From NCBI GenBank assembly GCA_000272025.2, contig AKCV02000025.1, positions 248,001-312,000 on the forward strand: a stretch of DNA of 64,000 bases, read 5' to 3'. Below, piece by piece: positions 9,549 to 19,470 of the stretch. Position 1 is the first letter of the stretch. Each line of letters starts with the position of its first letter. A program made the translations under genes and the position numbers. Below the pieces are notes generated by a model, which saw only the letters and a program-made list of their open reading frames with translations, was not told the origin of the DNA and ran no database searches. This stretch comes from Imbroritus primus (GTDB taxonomy: Bacteria > Pseudomonadota > Gammaproteobacteria > Burkholderiales > Burkholderiaceae).

Positions 9549-11347
9549 TTCGACTGCTCCTGTGTGGCGACGCCGTAGCGGTTGATGAAGCGCTCGCTCG
9601 CGTCATATGCGTAGAAATCATGCACCTGTCCGGCTTGCAGCCGTGTCTTGAAGGCCTGCCACATCTCCGGCTCGAAGATGTCGGCGTGGTGCTTCAGGAA
9701 AGCCTGGCGGACGCGCGGGTCGCCCAGCAGGAAGGTGCGGTACGTCTCCGGGAAAATGTCGTGCGGGCCGACGCTGTACCACGGCTCGCTGGACATTTCC
9801 TCCTCCTCGTTGCGCGGTTCGGGCACCTTGCGGACGTTGATGTCCGTGAGGTACTCGATCTCGTCGTAGTCATAGAACACCACGCGTCCGTGACGTGTGA
9901 CGCCAAAGTTCTTGTAGAGCATGTCGCCGGGGAAGATGTTCGCGGCGATCAGCTCCTTGATGGCGTTGCCATATTCGATGATGCCCTGGTCCACCTGCTC
10001 GTCCGTGCCTTCCTGCAGCCAGATATTGAGCGGCGTCATGCGGCGTTCGATGTACAGGTGGCGCACGACGATCTCGTCCTCGCCACTCTGGCTGCGCTGG
10101 TACTCGACCATCGACGGCGCATGCTGCTCGAGCTCGCGCACCAGCGCCGGGTCGAAGCGCGAGAGCGGGAAGGCGACGTTCGAGTATTCCAGCGTATCCG
10201 CCATGCGGCCGACGCGGTCGTGCTGCTTGACCAGCAGGTATTTCGACTGGATCAGTGCGCGCGTGGTTTCCTTGGGCGCCGGGAAAAAATCCTTGATGAC
10301 CTTGAAGACATACGGGAACGACGGCAGCGTGAACACCAGCATCACCAGGCCCTTGATGCCAGGCGCCGAGATGAAGCGGTCGGACGAGTATTGCAGGTGG
10401 TGCAGGAAATCGCGGTAGAACAGGTTCTTGCCGTGCTTCTGCAGGCCCAGCGAGGTATAGATTTCGGCGCGGGGCTTGCGCGGCATGATGTCGCGCAGGA
10501 AGGTGACGAAGGCCGACGGGTTTTCCATGTCGACCATGAAGTACGAATGCGTGAAGCTGAACAGGATCATCAACTGCTCCTTGTGGAGCAGCACGGTGTC
10601 CAGCGTCAGCCTGCCGCTGGGGCCGAACAGGATCGGGATTGCCAGCGGGATGGTGACATCGCCGTTCAGCACGCGGCCGATGATGTACGCGCTCTTGTTG
10701 CGGAAGAACAGCGACGACAGCACGTGGATCTGGAAATTCGGGCGTACCTTGAAATCGCCGAAACGTTCCATGAAGGCGCGCAAGACGTAGTCGATATCGC
10801 GTTGCAGGTTTTCGAACGGCCGTTCCAGCTGGAAGTTGTGGATGATGCGCTCGAAGGTCGCCGCCATGCCGGCCAGTGCGCCGGGGTAGTACACGCGGTA
10901 GGTGGGGCGCGTGCCGCGTTCGTGCGTGTCGATGTACTCCGTGGAGATCGCGGGCCGCACGAAGATGAAATCGTTGTTGAAGTACGAGCGGTGCAGGATG
11001 CGCGTCGTGACCGAATTGAAGAAGGTCTCGGCCAGCTCCGGCTGGTGATGATTGGTCAGCAGGCCGATGTAGTGCAGCTTGATCTGCTGCCAGATCTCGT
11101 CGTCGATGTTCTCGGCGTCGTATTCATCCTCGAGCAGGATCGTGGTTTCCTTGACGCGCTCGTCGTAGTAGGCGATACGGTCGCGCTGCAAGCGCTGCAG
11201 GCCATGCCAGTCACCGGCTTCGAACATGGTCTTGGCGCTGTGGCTGACCTCCCGGAAGATCCGGTAATGCCGGTCGAAACCGTCCAGCATGGTGCGCGCA
11301 ACGTCGTAGGCAATCTGCGAGGAGAGTAGCTTGGGGAAGTGCGACAT
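9545..11347 (-). CDS. aceK: Isocitrate dehydrogenase kinase/phosphatase
   Basis: Bifunctional enzyme that phosphorylates and dephosphorylates isocitrate dehydrogenase, diverting isocitrate into the glyoxylate bypass during growth on acetate or fatty acids. At 600 residues it is full length. Visible family features include the N-terminal regulatory helical region and a C-terminal kinase-like core with [20 protein letters not shown] around residues 455-475. aceBA are not adjacent here, unlike in enterobacteria; instead aceK overlaps can. A TACAAT (minus strand, at 11377-11382) lies upstream as a possible -10. Confidence 0.96.
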   Translation of the reverse strand: MSHFPKLLSSQIAYDVARTMLDGFDRHYRIFREVSHSAKTMFEAGDWHGLQRLQRDRIAYYDERVKETTILLEDEYDAENIDDEIWQQIKLHYIGLLTNHHQPELAETFFNSVTTRILHRSYFNNDFIFVRPAISTEYIDTHERGTRPTYRVYYPGALAGMAATFERIIHNFQLERPFENLQRDIDYVLRAFMERFGDFKVRPNFQIHVLSSLFFRNKSAYIIGRVLNGDVTIPLAIPILFGPSGRLTLDTVLLHKEQLMILFSFTHSYFMVDMENPSAFVTFLRDIMPRKPRAEIYTSLGLQKHGKNLFYRDFLHHLQYSSDRFISAPGIKGLVMLVFTLPSFPYVFKVIKDFFPAPKETTRALIQSKYLLVKQHDRVGRMADTLEYSNVAFPLSRFDPALVRELEQHAPSMVEYQRSQSGEDEIVVRHLYIERRMTPLNIWLQEGTDEQVDQGIIEYGNAIKELIAANIFPGDMLYKNFGVTRHGRVVFYDYDEIEYLTDINVRKVPEPRNEEEEMSSEPWYSVGPHDIFPETYRTFLLGDPRVRQAFLKHHADIFEPEMWQAFKTRLQAGQVHDFYAYDASERFINRYGVATQEQSK

Positions 11348-11683
11348 GGGGGCGGCAATCAGGCTGCAGGTGTTCGATTGTAGTTGGGTTTGGCAGGCGA
11401 AGGAACGCGTCGGGGTGTCGATCCCGCCAGTTTGCGCTGCTTCCGCACAATTTTCACAAGGAACGTTTGTGCGGACATGATTGCAGATGAGAGGGTAATC
11501 GCAGTGAGTTGCGCAAACTTGCTGAAATTAGCACGGTCGTGCGATGCGCTGCCGCATTTTCGCTTACCATTGCATGATTCAAGGACCCATCAGACCACCG
11601 GCGTGGTGCGCCCGGCGTTGGCACCGCGCAGGTGCCTGCATATTGCTCCCGCGCCACTATGCGCCGGGCGCGGAGACCCCCAC
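11348..11683. other. Divergent intergenic region between aceK and the MBL hydrolase
   Basis: 336 bases with no convincing gene. It must contain outward promoters for both neighbours. On the minus strand TACAAT at 11377-11382 is a possible aceK -10 without a clear -35. The middle portion (about 11440-11580) is less GC-rich than the surroundings and holds the short inverted repeat annotated separately. Open reading through this stretch on the plus strand lacks a plausible protein start before 11684. Confidence 0.5.
11531..11542. promoter_or_regulatory. Perfect short inverted repeat, possible operator
   Basis: GCACG-GT-CGTGC is a perfect dyad with a two-base spacer, flanked by ATTA and GATG. 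It lies about 140 bases upstream of the MBL hydrolase start, in a region where a promoter is expected. It resembles the kind of site bound by a dimeric helix-turn-helix repressor; I cannot name the regulator. Confidence 0.35.
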
Positions 11684-12763
11684 ATGAATGCACTTGAACA
11701 CCAGCTCGACTACCCCTTCGGCGAACATCTGCCGGAGCCGGCCGAGAAGCACGAAGTCGCCCCCGGCATCTTCTGGATCCGCATGCCGCTACCGTTCGTG
11801 CTGAATCACATCAACCTGTGGCTGGTGCGCGATGAAGTGGAGGGTGTGCAGGGCTGGACGGTGATCGATTGCGGCGTCAGCAGTGACGAAATCCGCGCGC
11901 ACTGGGAACGGATCTTCGAGCGGGAACTCGATGGCCTGCCCGTGCTGCGTGTCATTGTCACGCACATGCATCCGGACCATGTGGGCCTGGCCGACTGGAT
12001 TTCCAGTGGTGGCGACAAGGCACGCTGGTCGGCGCGCGTGTGGATGAGTCTCGGCGATTTCTCGTTCGCACACAACATGCTGCAGGGTACGGGCCCGTCC
12101 AATGCGGGCGGCGATGCGGCTGCAGCGCATTTTGCCCGGCACGGCCTCACCGATCCCGATACCATCGAACAGATCCGCGCACGCAAGACCTATTTTTCCT
12201 CGCTGGTGCCGTCGCTGCCGGTCCGCTACCGCCGTATGCGCGATGGCGACGCGATCCGCATGGGCGGCCGCACCTGGCGGACCATCGCCGGATTTGGCCA
12301 TGCCCCCGAGCATATGGCGCTGTACTGCGCCGAATCGGGTGTGCTGATTTCCGGTGACATGGTGCTGCCGCGCATTTCCACCAACGTGAGCGTGTTCGAC
12401 GTCGAGCCTGAAGGCAATCCGCTGCAGCTGTATCTCGATTCGCTCGAGGCGTATCTGCCGCTGCCGGAAAATACGCTCGTGCTGCCGGCGCATGGCAAGC
12501 CATTCCGCGGTCTGCATACGCGCATCCAGCAGTTGCGCGACCATCATGCGGAGCGCCTGGAGGAAACGCGCGAGGCTTGCCGCAAGGCGCCGCAGACCGC
12601 ACGCGATATCGTGCAGGTGATCTTCCGGCGCGAGTTCGATATCCATCAGCTGACCTTTGCCATGGGCGAGGCGCTGGCGCACCTCCATATGCTCTGGCTG
12701 GCGGGCGAGCTGGTGCGGACCTACGACGCCGATGGCGTCTACCGTTTCGCCCCGGCCGCCTGA
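11684..12763 (+). CDS. MBL-fold metallohydrolase
   Basis: A 359-residue metallo-beta-lactamase-fold hydrolase. The metal motif HxHxDH is H94-M-H96-P-D98-H99, followed by later ligands in GFGHAPEH, SGDMVLP and LPAHGKP. The C-terminal about 90 residues form a helical extension as in the hydroxyacylglutathione hydrolase/LACTB2-like branch. Substrate unknown. The ATG at 11684 has GGAG a short distance upstream; longer readings begin in the intergenic region and are unsupported. Its stop overlaps the next start by one base (TGATG). Confidence 0.88.
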   Translation: MNALEHQLDYPFGEHLPEPAEKHEVAPGIFWIRMPLPFVLNHINLWLVRDEVEGVQGWTVIDCGVSSDEIRAHWERIFERELDGLPVLRVIVTHMHPDHVGLADWISSGGDKARWSARVWMSLGDFSFAHNMLQGTGPSNAGGDAAAAHFARHGLTDPDTIEQIRARKTYFSSLVPSLPVRYRRMRDGDAIRMGGRTWRTIAGFGHAPEHMALYCAESGVLISGDMVLPRISTNVSVFDVEPEGNPLQLYLDSLEAYLPLPENTLVLPAHGKPFRGLHTRIQQLRDHHAERLEETREACRKAPQTARDIVQVIFRREFDIHQLTFAMGEALAHLHMLWLAGELVRTYDADGVYRFAPAA

Positions 12764-13719
12764 TGACGGCGCGTAGCGCCTCCAGGGAGCAGGCCGGGGC
12801 GGTCGTGCCCTCGGGAACTCCCCTGGCCGGACTCTACCTGCGCCTTATCGCCATGACCATGGCCGCCGGCGGCACGTTCGTGGCGGGCCGCGTGCTCGCG
12901 CAAAGCGTGCCGCACCTTGCGGCCGCGACCGGGCGCTACCTGATCGCCACCGTTTGCCTGCTGTGCCTGGTGTGGTGGCGCGAAGGCGGATTGCCGCGCC
13001 TGTCGCCGCGCCAGTGGCTGGAGACCGCTGCGCTGGGACTGACCGGCGTGTTCCTCTTCAATGTGTGTTTCTTTGGTGCCCTGGAAACACTGCCGGCCAG
13101 CCGGACCGCACTGATCATCGCCCTCAATCCGGGCATGACGGTGCTGGCGGCGGTCGTGCTCCTGGGCGAACGCCTGGCCTGGTTCCGCTGGGCCGGCATG
13201 GTGATTGCCTTCTGCGGCGCGGCGCTGGTGCTGTCACACGGCGACCTGGCGACGTTTCGCCATGAAGCGCTGGGGCGCGGCGAATGGCTGATGATGGGCG
13301 GCGCGGCGGCGTGGACCGCCTATACCCTGATCGGACGCGGGGTGCTGCGGACGCTCACACCGCTGGTCGCCACCACCTACGCCGCGCTGTGGGGTACCGC
13401 GATGCTGGCCGTCGGTGCCTGGTTCGAGCCGGGCGTGCTCGATCTGGCGCGGATCACACCGGCGCATGTCGCTGCCATGGCGTATCTCGGCATGCTTGGC
13501 ACGGCCTTCGCCTTCGTCTCGTACTACCAGGGTGTCCTCAGGATCGGCGCGACGCGCACCGCGGTGTTCAGCAATCTCGTGCCGGTGTTCGGCGTGCTGT
13601 CGGGCGTGCTGTTCCTGCGGGAGACGGTGCACTGGAGCATGCTGGCCGGCGGCGCCGTGACCCTGCTAGGCATCCTGCTGGTGAACCGGCCCAACCACCG
13701 GTTGCCGGTGCGCACCTGA
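12763..13719 (+). CDS. DMT-superfamily (EamA) transporter
   Basis: A 318-residue inner-membrane protein with about ten hydrophobic helices and the duplicated EamA arrangement. The second repeat contains the typical VASYYQG-like and VPVFGVLSG segments, here SYYQGVLRIG and LVPVFGVLSGV. Family members export amino acids or other metabolites; substrate unknown. The start overlaps the MBL hydrolase stop by one base, so the pair is an operon and the transporter may handle a substrate or product of the hydrolase. Confidence 0.9.
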   Translation: MTARSASREQAGAVVPSGTPLAGLYLRLIAMTMAAGGTFVAGRVLAQSVPHLAAATGRYLIATVCLLCLVWWREGGLPRLSPRQWLETAALGLTGVFLFNVCFFGALETLPASRTALIIALNPGMTVLAAVVLLGERLAWFRWAGMVIAFCGAALVLSHGDLATFRHEALGRGEWLMMGGAAAWTAYTLIGRGVLRTLTPLVATTYAALWGTAMLAVGAWFEPGVLDLARITPAHVAAMAYLGMLGTAFAFVSYYQGVLRIGATRTAVFSNLVPVFGVLSGVLFLRETVHWSMLAGGAVTLLGILLVNRPNHRLPVRT

Positions 13720-13791
13720 AATCTGCTGCTCTCGGGCGGTGTGCTGGTCCTGCCCGACATCCTTCGACATTCTTTCGCCATGTGACGCAGC

Positions 13792-14637
13792 TCATGACCA
13801 TGCGCGCGCGAAGGCGGCCAGCGCGCGTACCCCCTCGATCGCCCGGCTGCCGTACCACGACACCATCGCGCCGTCGATCAGCGCGACCGGCGTGCCGGTC
13901 TGGCGTTCCAGCGCATCGCAGTGCTGCTCCGTGAAGCGGTAGGGCTCGGTCGACAGCAGGATCAAATCGGTTGCCTGGACGACATCGCCCTGCCAGCGGA
14001 ACGCCGGATAACGTGTGCCCGGCGCGGGCGGGCGCACACAATTGCCGCCGCCGCAGGCCGCCAGATCCGCGTCGCTGGCAGGCCAGGTCTGCCAGTTGAC
14101 GAGTGCCAGCATGCGCGAGATATAGGTGTCGCGCGACACCGTCATCCAGGGGTCCTGCCAGATGCAGTAGATCACCTGGCGCACCGGCCAGGCGGTACGT
14201 GCCACTTCATCGAGAGCGGCACGCAATGCATCACCCAGCGCCGCCGCTTGGGACTGCCGACCGAAGATGCTGCCCAGCAGCGCATACAGCGCGAAGTTGT
14301 CCTCCGGGGCGCACGGGTGGGTGACGACGATGTGCGGGACAAAGGCACGCATGGCCTCGACTGTCTCGCGCGTGTTCTCGTCGATGTTGACGACCACGTG
14401 CGTGGGCGCGAGCGCGCGCAGCCGGTCGAGGTTCACATCCTTGGTGCCGCCGACCTTGGGCAGGTCGCGCACCGCTTCGGCGGGCGCCGTGCAGAAGCCG
14501 GTACGGCCGACGATCTGCGGGCCCAGGCCGAGGGCAAACAGCAATTCGGTGAGGGATGGCACCAGCGAGACGATCCGCACCGTGCCACCCGCCGGCACAT
14601 GATCGACGCCGCTGGCATCGCGCAGGGTGTGCTTCAT
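13792..14637 (-). CDS. Helical-backbone metal receptor-like protein (BtuF/FepB fold) without signal peptide
   Basis: A 281-residue protein of the periplasmic-binding type used for cobalamin and Fe-siderophores: VRIVSLVPSLTELLFALGLG near residues 21-40 and a VVVNIDENTRE segment are typical. Unlike transported receptors, it has no hydrophobic signal peptide at its N-terminus (MKHTLRDASGVDHVPAGG), so as read it would be cytoplasmic. No ABC permease or ATPase lies nearby. Its ATG overlaps the upstream dehydrogenase stop by four bases (14634-14637). Ligand unknown. Confidence 0.82.
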   Translation of the reverse strand: MKHTLRDASGVDHVPAGGTVRIVSLVPSLTELLFALGLGPQIVGRTGFCTAPAEAVRDLPKVGGTKDVNLDRLRALAPTHVVVNIDENTRETVEAMRAFVPHIVVTHPCAPEDNFALYALLGSIFGRQSQAAALGDALRAALDEVARTAWPVRQVIYCIWQDPWMTVSRDTYISRMLALVNWQTWPASDADLAACGGGNCVRPPAPGTRYPAFRWQGDVVQATDLILLSTEPYRFTEQHCDALERQTGTPVALIDGAMVSWYGSRAIEGVRALAAFARAWS

Positions 14638-15455
14638 GCCGGGGAATCCGGTGAACCCGGTGTGTCGGGGGTGCCGGAGGCTCGGGGTTTGCGCGGCGCA
14701 TTGCGGAACAGGCGGTCATACAGCCAGCGCGGCATGCAATGCAGCAGGGCGGCGACCACACCCATCTGCCATGGAATGACGCGGAAGCGCTGCCCGCGTG
14801 CGATCACCCTGGCCGCACGCCGCGCGAAACGGTCGGCATCCATGAGGAAGGGCATCGGATACGGGTTGTGCTCCGTCATGGGCGTGCGGATGTAGCCCGG
14901 TGCAATGGTCACCACGCGGATGCCCTTGCCGTGCAGCTCGAGCCGCAGGCTTTCGAGCAACTTGATTACGGCTGATTTGGAAGCGCTGTAGGCGCCGGCA
15001 CCGGGCAGCCCGCGCACGCCGGCCACACTGGCGATGCCCACCAGTGTCGGTCGAACGGGCCCGTGCGCGGCGTCGGACATCGGGGCGATGAACGGATTGA
15101 AGGTGGTCAGCACACCGTACCAGTTGGTCTCCATCACCTGCCGGAACGCGTGGATATCTTCCCGCTCGCTGGCCAGGGTACCGACCGAGATGCCGGCATT
15201 GGCAATGACGATATCGGGAACGCCGACTTCGGCGATGAAGCGCTGCGCCGCCGCCTGCATGGCGTCGGCATCACAGACATCGGCGGGATAGAGATGGGCG
15301 GCACGCGGGTTTGGCAGGCTGGCGGCAAGGCCACGCAGGGCCTCTTCACGCCGGGCGACGAGGCCGAGCACCGCACCCTGGCGCGCATACTCCTGCGCCA
15401 GCGCCTGGCCGATGCCGCTCGATGCGCCCGTGATGAAAACCTTGAGTGCCTGCAT
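14634..15455 (-). CDS. SDR-family oxidoreductase
   Basis: A 273-residue short-chain dehydrogenase with cofactor motif GASSGIG at 10-16, NAG at 86-88, serine in IASVAG (S143) and catalytic Y156/K160 in AYSASKSAV. A C-terminal hydrophobic/basic stretch (VVAALLHCMPRWLYDRLF) may associate with membrane. The ATG at 15453-15455 has AGGA upstream and matches the family start; an upstream in-frame ATG is unsupported. It is transcribed first, with the metal-receptor-like gene overlapping its end. Confidence 0.88.
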   Translation of the reverse strand: MQALKVFITGASSGIGQALAQEYARQGAVLGLVARREEALRGLAASLPNPRAAHLYPADVCDADAMQAAAQRFIAEVGVPDIVIANAGISVGTLASEREDIHAFRQVMETNWYGVLTTFNPFIAPMSDAAHGPVRPTLVGIASVAGVRGLPGAGAYSASKSAVIKLLESLRLELHGKGIRVVTIAPGYIRTPMTEHNPYPMPFLMDADRFARRAARVIARGQRFRVIPWQMGVVAALLHCMPRWLYDRLFRNAPRKPRASGTPDTPGSPDSPA

Positions 15456-15575
15456 GCCGTCCTGCCATATCAAAAATGCACGATGCGCGCCGGGCCGCGG
15501 CATGCGATTGGTATGTCGGGCCGGGAGACCCGATGGACGGTCGGGGGAGCGTCTTGGGTCCCGCTTCGGGCCTTG

Positions 15576-15608
15576 CTTCAGGTCCGTTTCAGGTCCGTTT
15601 CAGGTCCG
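15576..15608. repeat. Three tandem copies of an 11-bp unit
   Basis: Between the dehydrogenase and dsbA the unit TTTCAGGTCCG occurs three times head-to-tail; the first copy starts with C instead of T. The array is 33 bases long and noncoding. Likely a small slippage-prone satellite; no function is implied. Confidence 0.85.
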
Positions 15609-15673
15609 ACCGACCCCGCCGCCGGTAGGGCGCTGCCCGGCCAATGTGCCGGCGCAGCCCCGATGGTTCGTGC

Positions 15674-16318
15674 TTACTTCTTGCCCTTGCGGATCTGGTC
15701 GATCAGCCAGTCCATGGTCTGCGTCGCCTGGGCCGCGCCGCCGGCGATCGATGGCGACGTCAGGTACTTGCCCTGGATCACCACCGACGGCGTGCCCTGG
15801 ATGCCGTAGGCATCGACCAGCCCCGGCGCGCGCTGGGCGCTGGTGACGACCGGGAAGGAGTTGAAGGTATCGAGGAACTGCTTGCGATCCAGGCCGTTCT
15901 TGGCCATGACATCGGCGATTTCATTCGGGTCGAGCATTTCCTTGCGATCCACGAAGATGGCGTGGAACACCTTCTCATGCATGACGTCGAGTTTCTTCAT
16001 GACGTCGAGCGTGTAGTAGATCTTGTTGTGCGGCATGTACTCCGGGCCAAAGGCGACCGGGACGCGCTTGACTACCACGTCGGCTTTCTGGCGCGCGGCC
16101 CAGGCCTTCATCGTCGGCGCAAAGGCATTGCAGTGCACGCAACCGTACCAGAAGAATTCGATCACTTCGATCTTGCCCGGGGGCGTCGGCTGCGGCTTGG
16201 CCAGCAGCTTGTATTGCTTGCCTTCGACCGGTGCGGCGCCCTGGGCGCTGGCGCTGTGTGGCAGGAGCAGGGCCGAGGCGGCGAGGGTGGCGAGCAGGGC
16301 GGCGAGGAATTTTTTCAT
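15674..16318 (-). CDS. dsbA: Periplasmic thiol:disulfide interchange protein DsbA
   Basis: Oxidises cysteine pairs in secreted proteins. The 214-residue precursor has a signal peptide (MKKFLAALLA..., predicted cleavage after ASA near residue 25) and the active-site CVHC at C60-C63 inside FFWYGCVHC. The dipeptide VH resembles the PH/VH variants of strong oxidases. The ATG at 16316-16318 was chosen because it begins the signal peptide. It lies downstream of the SPOR protein on the same strand, after about 90 bases. Confidence 0.95.
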   Translation of the reverse strand: MKKFLAALLATLAASALLLPHSASAQGAAPVEGKQYKLLAKPQPTPPGKIEVIEFFWYGCVHCNAFAPTMKAWAARQKADVVVKRVPVAFGPEYMPHNKIYYTLDVMKKLDVMHEKVFHAIFVDRKEMLDPNEIADVMAKNGLDRKQFLDTFNSFPVVTSAQRAPGLVDAYGIQGTPSVVIQGKYLTSPSIAGGAAQATQTMDWLIDQIRKGKK

Positions 16319-16411
16319 GGCGGGGTGAGCAGAGAGATGACGGTCACGAATCAGACCCGGGCAGCATGACAAGGGTTCCATGCCGCCCGGGCGGGCATCA
16401 GGCAAAGTGCA

Positions 16412-17128
16412 TCATTTTGTAAAGCGGATGACCGAGGCCTCGAAACCGGAACTTTGCAGGCGGTCGCGCGCCTTGTTCATGTCTTCGAGCTTCTTGTACG
16501 GACCCACGCGGACGCGGTACAGCATGACGCCATTGACCTCGCGCTCGGTAATGGTCGATTCATAGCCCTGCATGGCCAGGTTGGCTTTCTGGCGGGCGGC
16601 ATCGTCCTTCGAGCGGTAAGCGCCGATCTGCAGCAGATAGCCGATCTTGGCGTTGTCTTCCCGGGCGATCTCGGCGATCGGGTCGAACACCGGTTTTTCC
16701 GCCGGTTTTTCGGCGACCGGCTTGTCGGCCGGTTTTTCCGCCGGCTTGGCGGGCGGCTGTGAGGCCGGCGCCGTGCCGGCCACAGGCGGCACCGGACGTG
16801 TGCCTTCGGCGGGATGCGTGGCGTCCGGCGTGCGGGTGCTCGGCGTGGCGGGCACGCGGCTCCACAGCGGCTGGTTGGGATCGACCGGCTCCTGTTCCTG
16901 CTGGGCCTGCGGCTGGGGCAGCGGGGTCGCCACATTGCCCGGCGTGGATTTGGCCGGGGCGGCGGAGCGGAAGGGCGACGGCGCGCGGGTGATATACAGG
17001 GCGACGATGACGGCGATGGCCAGGCCGACGATCAGGCCGAGCACCAGCCCGAGGAAAGTGCCGCCGCGCTGCAGGGCGCGCCGGCCTGGCCGGTTCTGGT
17101 GGATCGGTCGTGTGCGTGTTGCGTGCAT
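16412..17128 (-). CDS. SPOR-domain membrane protein (FtsN-like)
   Basis: A 238-residue bitopic protein: short basic cytoplasmic tail, one membrane helix (about 25-47, GLVLGLIVGLAIAVIVALY), a Pro/Ala/Lys-rich periplasmic linker containing repeated KPAEKP-like units, and a C-terminal SPOR domain of about 75 residues (YLLQIGAYRS to the end) that binds denuded glycan at the septum. The start at 17126-17128 was preferred over the ATG at 17140 because AGGGA sits five bases before it. Found between argS and dsbA, a common Burkholderiales order. Confidence 0.88.
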   Translation of the reverse strand: MHATRTRPIHQNRPGRRALQRGGTFLGLVLGLIVGLAIAVIVALYITRAPSPFRSAAPAKSTPGNVATPLPQPQAQQEQEPVDPNQPLWSRVPATPSTRTPDATHPAEGTRPVPPVAGTAPASQPPAKPAEKPADKPVAEKPAEKPVFDPIAEIAREDNAKIGYLLQIGAYRSKDDAARQKANLAMQGYESTITEREVNGVMLYRVRVGPYKKLEDMNKARDRLQSSGFEASVIRFTK

Positions 17129-17197
17129 GAAATCCCTCATGTTCGTGTCACTCGATTATAGAGCGGCTGTCCGGCCGTGGACGCGGGCGCTACGCGC

Positions 17198-18964
17198 TTA
17201 CATGCGCAGCGGCGCGGAAACGCCGATCACCGCCAGGCCATTACGCAACACTTGCCGGGTTGCGGCCAGCAAGGCCAGCCGGGCGTGGCGCACGCCCTCG
17301 TCGTCCACCAGGACGCGGTCGGCATTGTAGAAGGCGTGGAAGTCGCCCGCCAGGTCGCGCAGGTAGAACGCGACGGCGTGCGGCGCGAGTTCGTTGGCGG
17401 CATCGGCCAGCATCGACGGAAAATCGGCCAGGCGCTGGATCAGGGCGAGCGCCTGCGGGCTGGCATCGGCGCCGGTCACCGCGTCGAGGTCGGCGCTGCC
17501 CAGGCTGGCGGCGTCGCCGCCCCACTGCTCGAACACCGAGCAGATGCGGGCGTGCGCATACTGGACGTAGTACACGGGGTTCTCGTCGTTCTGCTTCAGG
17601 GCCAGGTCGATATCGAACACGAATTCGGTATCGGCCTTGCGCGACAGCAGGAAGAAGCGCACGGCATCGCGGCCGCGCGTAAAGTGGGCGGGCCAGTGCT
17701 GCGGATCGGCCGCCATGGCTGCCTGGATGGTCTCGTCGCCGCCATTGCTCCATTCGATCAGGTCGCGCACCGTGACGTACGAGCCGGCGCGCTTGGATAT
17801 CTTCACCTCCTCGCCGTTCTTCATGACGGTGACCATCTTGTGCAGCACATAGTCGGGATAGCCGGCCGGAATGCCGATATCCAGGCCCTGCAGGCCGGCG
17901 CGCACGCGTGCGATGGTGCCGTGGTGGTCGCTGCCCTGGATATTGATGACCTTGTGGAAACCGCGTTCCCACTTGGTCGTGTGGTACGCCACGTCCGGCA
18001 CGAAATAGGTGTAGCCGCCGTCGGACTTGCGCATCACGCGGTCCTTGTCGTCGCCATCGTCGGTGGTGCGCAGCCACAGCGCGCCGTCCTGCTCGTAGGT
18101 CTTGCCCTGGGTGATCAGCTTTTGCACCGCGGCTTCGACCTTGCCATCGGTGTACAGCGACGATTCGAGGTAATAGTGGTCGAAACGCACGCCAAAGGCG
18201 CGCAGGTCGATGTCCTGCTCGTTGCGCAGGTAGGTCACGGCAAAGCGGCGGATCGATTCGAGATCGTCGACGTTGCCGGAAGCCGTCACCGGCGCGCCGT
18301 CCGACGCACTGACCGTCTTGCCGGCGAGGAAATCCTGGGCGATGTCGGCGATATAGTCGCCGTTGTAAGCGGCTTCAGGCCAGTCGGCCATGCCCGGCGC
18401 CAGGCCGCGGGCGCGTGCCTGCACGGAAATCGCCAGGTTCTGGATCTGCACCCCGGCATCGTTGTAGTAGAACTCGCGGTGCACGCGCCAGCCCTGCCAG
18501 GCCAGCAGGGTGGACAGTGCATCGCCCAGCGCGGCCTGGCGGCCGTGGCCGACGTGCAGGGGGCCAGTCGGGTTGGCGGAGACGAATTCCACCAGCACCG
18601 TGTCGCGTGGCGTTGCCGCCGCGCCGAAGCGGTCGCCTTCGGTCTGCACGGCACGCACGATGGCGGCGCGCGCTGCGGGCGCGAGGCGCAGGTTGATGAA
18701 ACCCGGGCCGGCAATCTCGACACCACCGATCAGGCCGCTGGCGGCCGGATCGGCCTGCAGGGCGTCGGCGATGCGCTGAGCAAGCTCGCGCGGATTGGTC
18801 TTGAGGGGTTTGGCCAGCTGCAGGGCGATATTGCAGGCCACATCGCCATGTGCGGCGGCCTTGGGGCGCTCCAGCGTGATTGCAGGGGCTGGCGCGTCCG
18901 GCGCGACGTTCGCCACGGCGTTGGCGAACAGGGTGGCGATGGTCTGGTAATGAACAGGCAGCAT
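17198..18964 (-). CDS. argS: Arginyl-tRNA synthetase
   Basis: Class I synthetase charging tRNA-Arg. The 588-residue protein has the N-terminal additional domain, the HIGH-type motif as HVGH (137-140) in [13 protein letters not shown], a KISKRAG segment in place of KMSK, and the C-terminal DALR anticodon-binding domain ending near residue 588. The ATG at 18962-18964 begins the conserved [10 protein letters not shown]; an upstream in-frame ATG adds 11 basic residues and is less likely. Confidence 0.97.
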   Translation of the reverse strand: MLPVHYQTIATLFANAVANVAPDAPAPAITLERPKAAAHGDVACNIALQLAKPLKTNPRELAQRIADALQADPAASGLIGGVEIAGPGFINLRLAPAARAAIVRAVQTEGDRFGAAATPRDTVLVEFVSANPTGPLHVGHGRQAALGDALSTLLAWQGWRVHREFYYNDAGVQIQNLAISVQARARGLAPGMADWPEAAYNGDYIADIAQDFLAGKTVSASDGAPVTASGNVDDLESIRRFAVTYLRNEQDIDLRAFGVRFDHYYLESSLYTDGKVEAAVQKLITQGKTYEQDGALWLRTTDDGDDKDRVMRKSDGGYTYFVPDVAYHTTKWERGFHKVINIQGSDHHGTIARVRAGLQGLDIGIPAGYPDYVLHKMVTVMKNGEEVKISKRAGSYVTVRDLIEWSNGGDETIQAAMAADPQHWPAHFTRGRDAVRFFLLSRKADTEFVFDIDLALKQNDENPVYYVQYAHARICSVFEQWGGDAASLGSADLDAVTGADASPQALALIQRLADFPSMLADAANELAPHAVAFYLRDLAGDFHAFYNADRVLVDDEGVRHARLALLAATRQVLRNGLAVIGVSAPLRM

Positions 18965-19117
18965 GAGGGAATTCCCGACGCGCCGCGAGCGGCGCAACGT
19001 GATGAAATGACAAGACTGCGGATTTTATCAGGTGCTATGCTGCCTAACATGGACGGACCGCGTGGCGGCATCTCCGCCGCCATTGGTCACCGTACTGACA
19101 AGAAGAGGAAATACGCC

Positions 19118-19444
19118 ATGTTGATTACTTTCAAATCGCGTGCAACGCAGGATCTGACCATGATGAACGACCTGGCGACGGTGTTGCTGGGTATTGTCGG
19201 CAAGCATGTCGGAGAGCGTGGGGTCATCACCCCGGCGGAAATGCCGGCGGCCATCCACAAGCTCGAACGTGCCGTGCGCGAGGACCGGGAGCGCCAGGGC
19301 GCGGCCGCGGCCGAGGCGACGGATGGGCATGAGGATGATGATCCCGTCGAGGAGCCGCTGCACCTCGGCCAGCGTGCCTTCCCCTTCCTGGACATGCTGC
19401 GGGAATCGCTGCGTGCCGATACCAATGTGATGTGGGGTGTCTGA
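19118..19444 (+). CDS. DUF1840-family small protein
   Basis: A 108-residue protein starting MLITFKSRATQDLTM, the hallmark N-terminus of DUF1840, with an acidic middle (EDDDP) and a C-terminal LGQRAFPFLDMLRES segment. Function unknown; the family is common in betaproteobacteria. The ATG follows GAGGA by eight bases. A much longer in-frame reading upstream runs antisense through argS and is not real. The downstream terminator separates it from the convergent ferritin-like gene. Confidence 0.85.
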   Translation: MLITFKSRATQDLTMMNDLATVLLGIVGKHVGERGVITPAEMPAAIHKLERAVREDRERQGAAAAEATDGHEDDDPVEEPLHLGQRAFPFLDMLRESLRADTNVMWGV

Positions 19445-19470
19445 CTCGGTTTCCGAGCTCTCATGAAAAA

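Noticed and set aside
9620..11329. 569-codon open frame antisense to aceK
   Set aside because: Asp/Val/Leu-rich mirror of aceK with no motif or ribosome site.
15576..15608. CRISPR-like repeat
   Set aside because: Unit is only 11 bases, contiguous and without spacers; no cas genes in the window.
16680..16760. Repeated KPAEKP-coding DNA as a minisatellite
   Set aside because: It is the in-frame Pro/Lys-rich linker of the SPOR protein, as is usual for this family.
17177..19444. 755-codon plus-strand open frame antisense to argS
   Set aside because: Shadow of argS; only its last 108 codons are a real gene (DUF1840), which has its own ribosome site.
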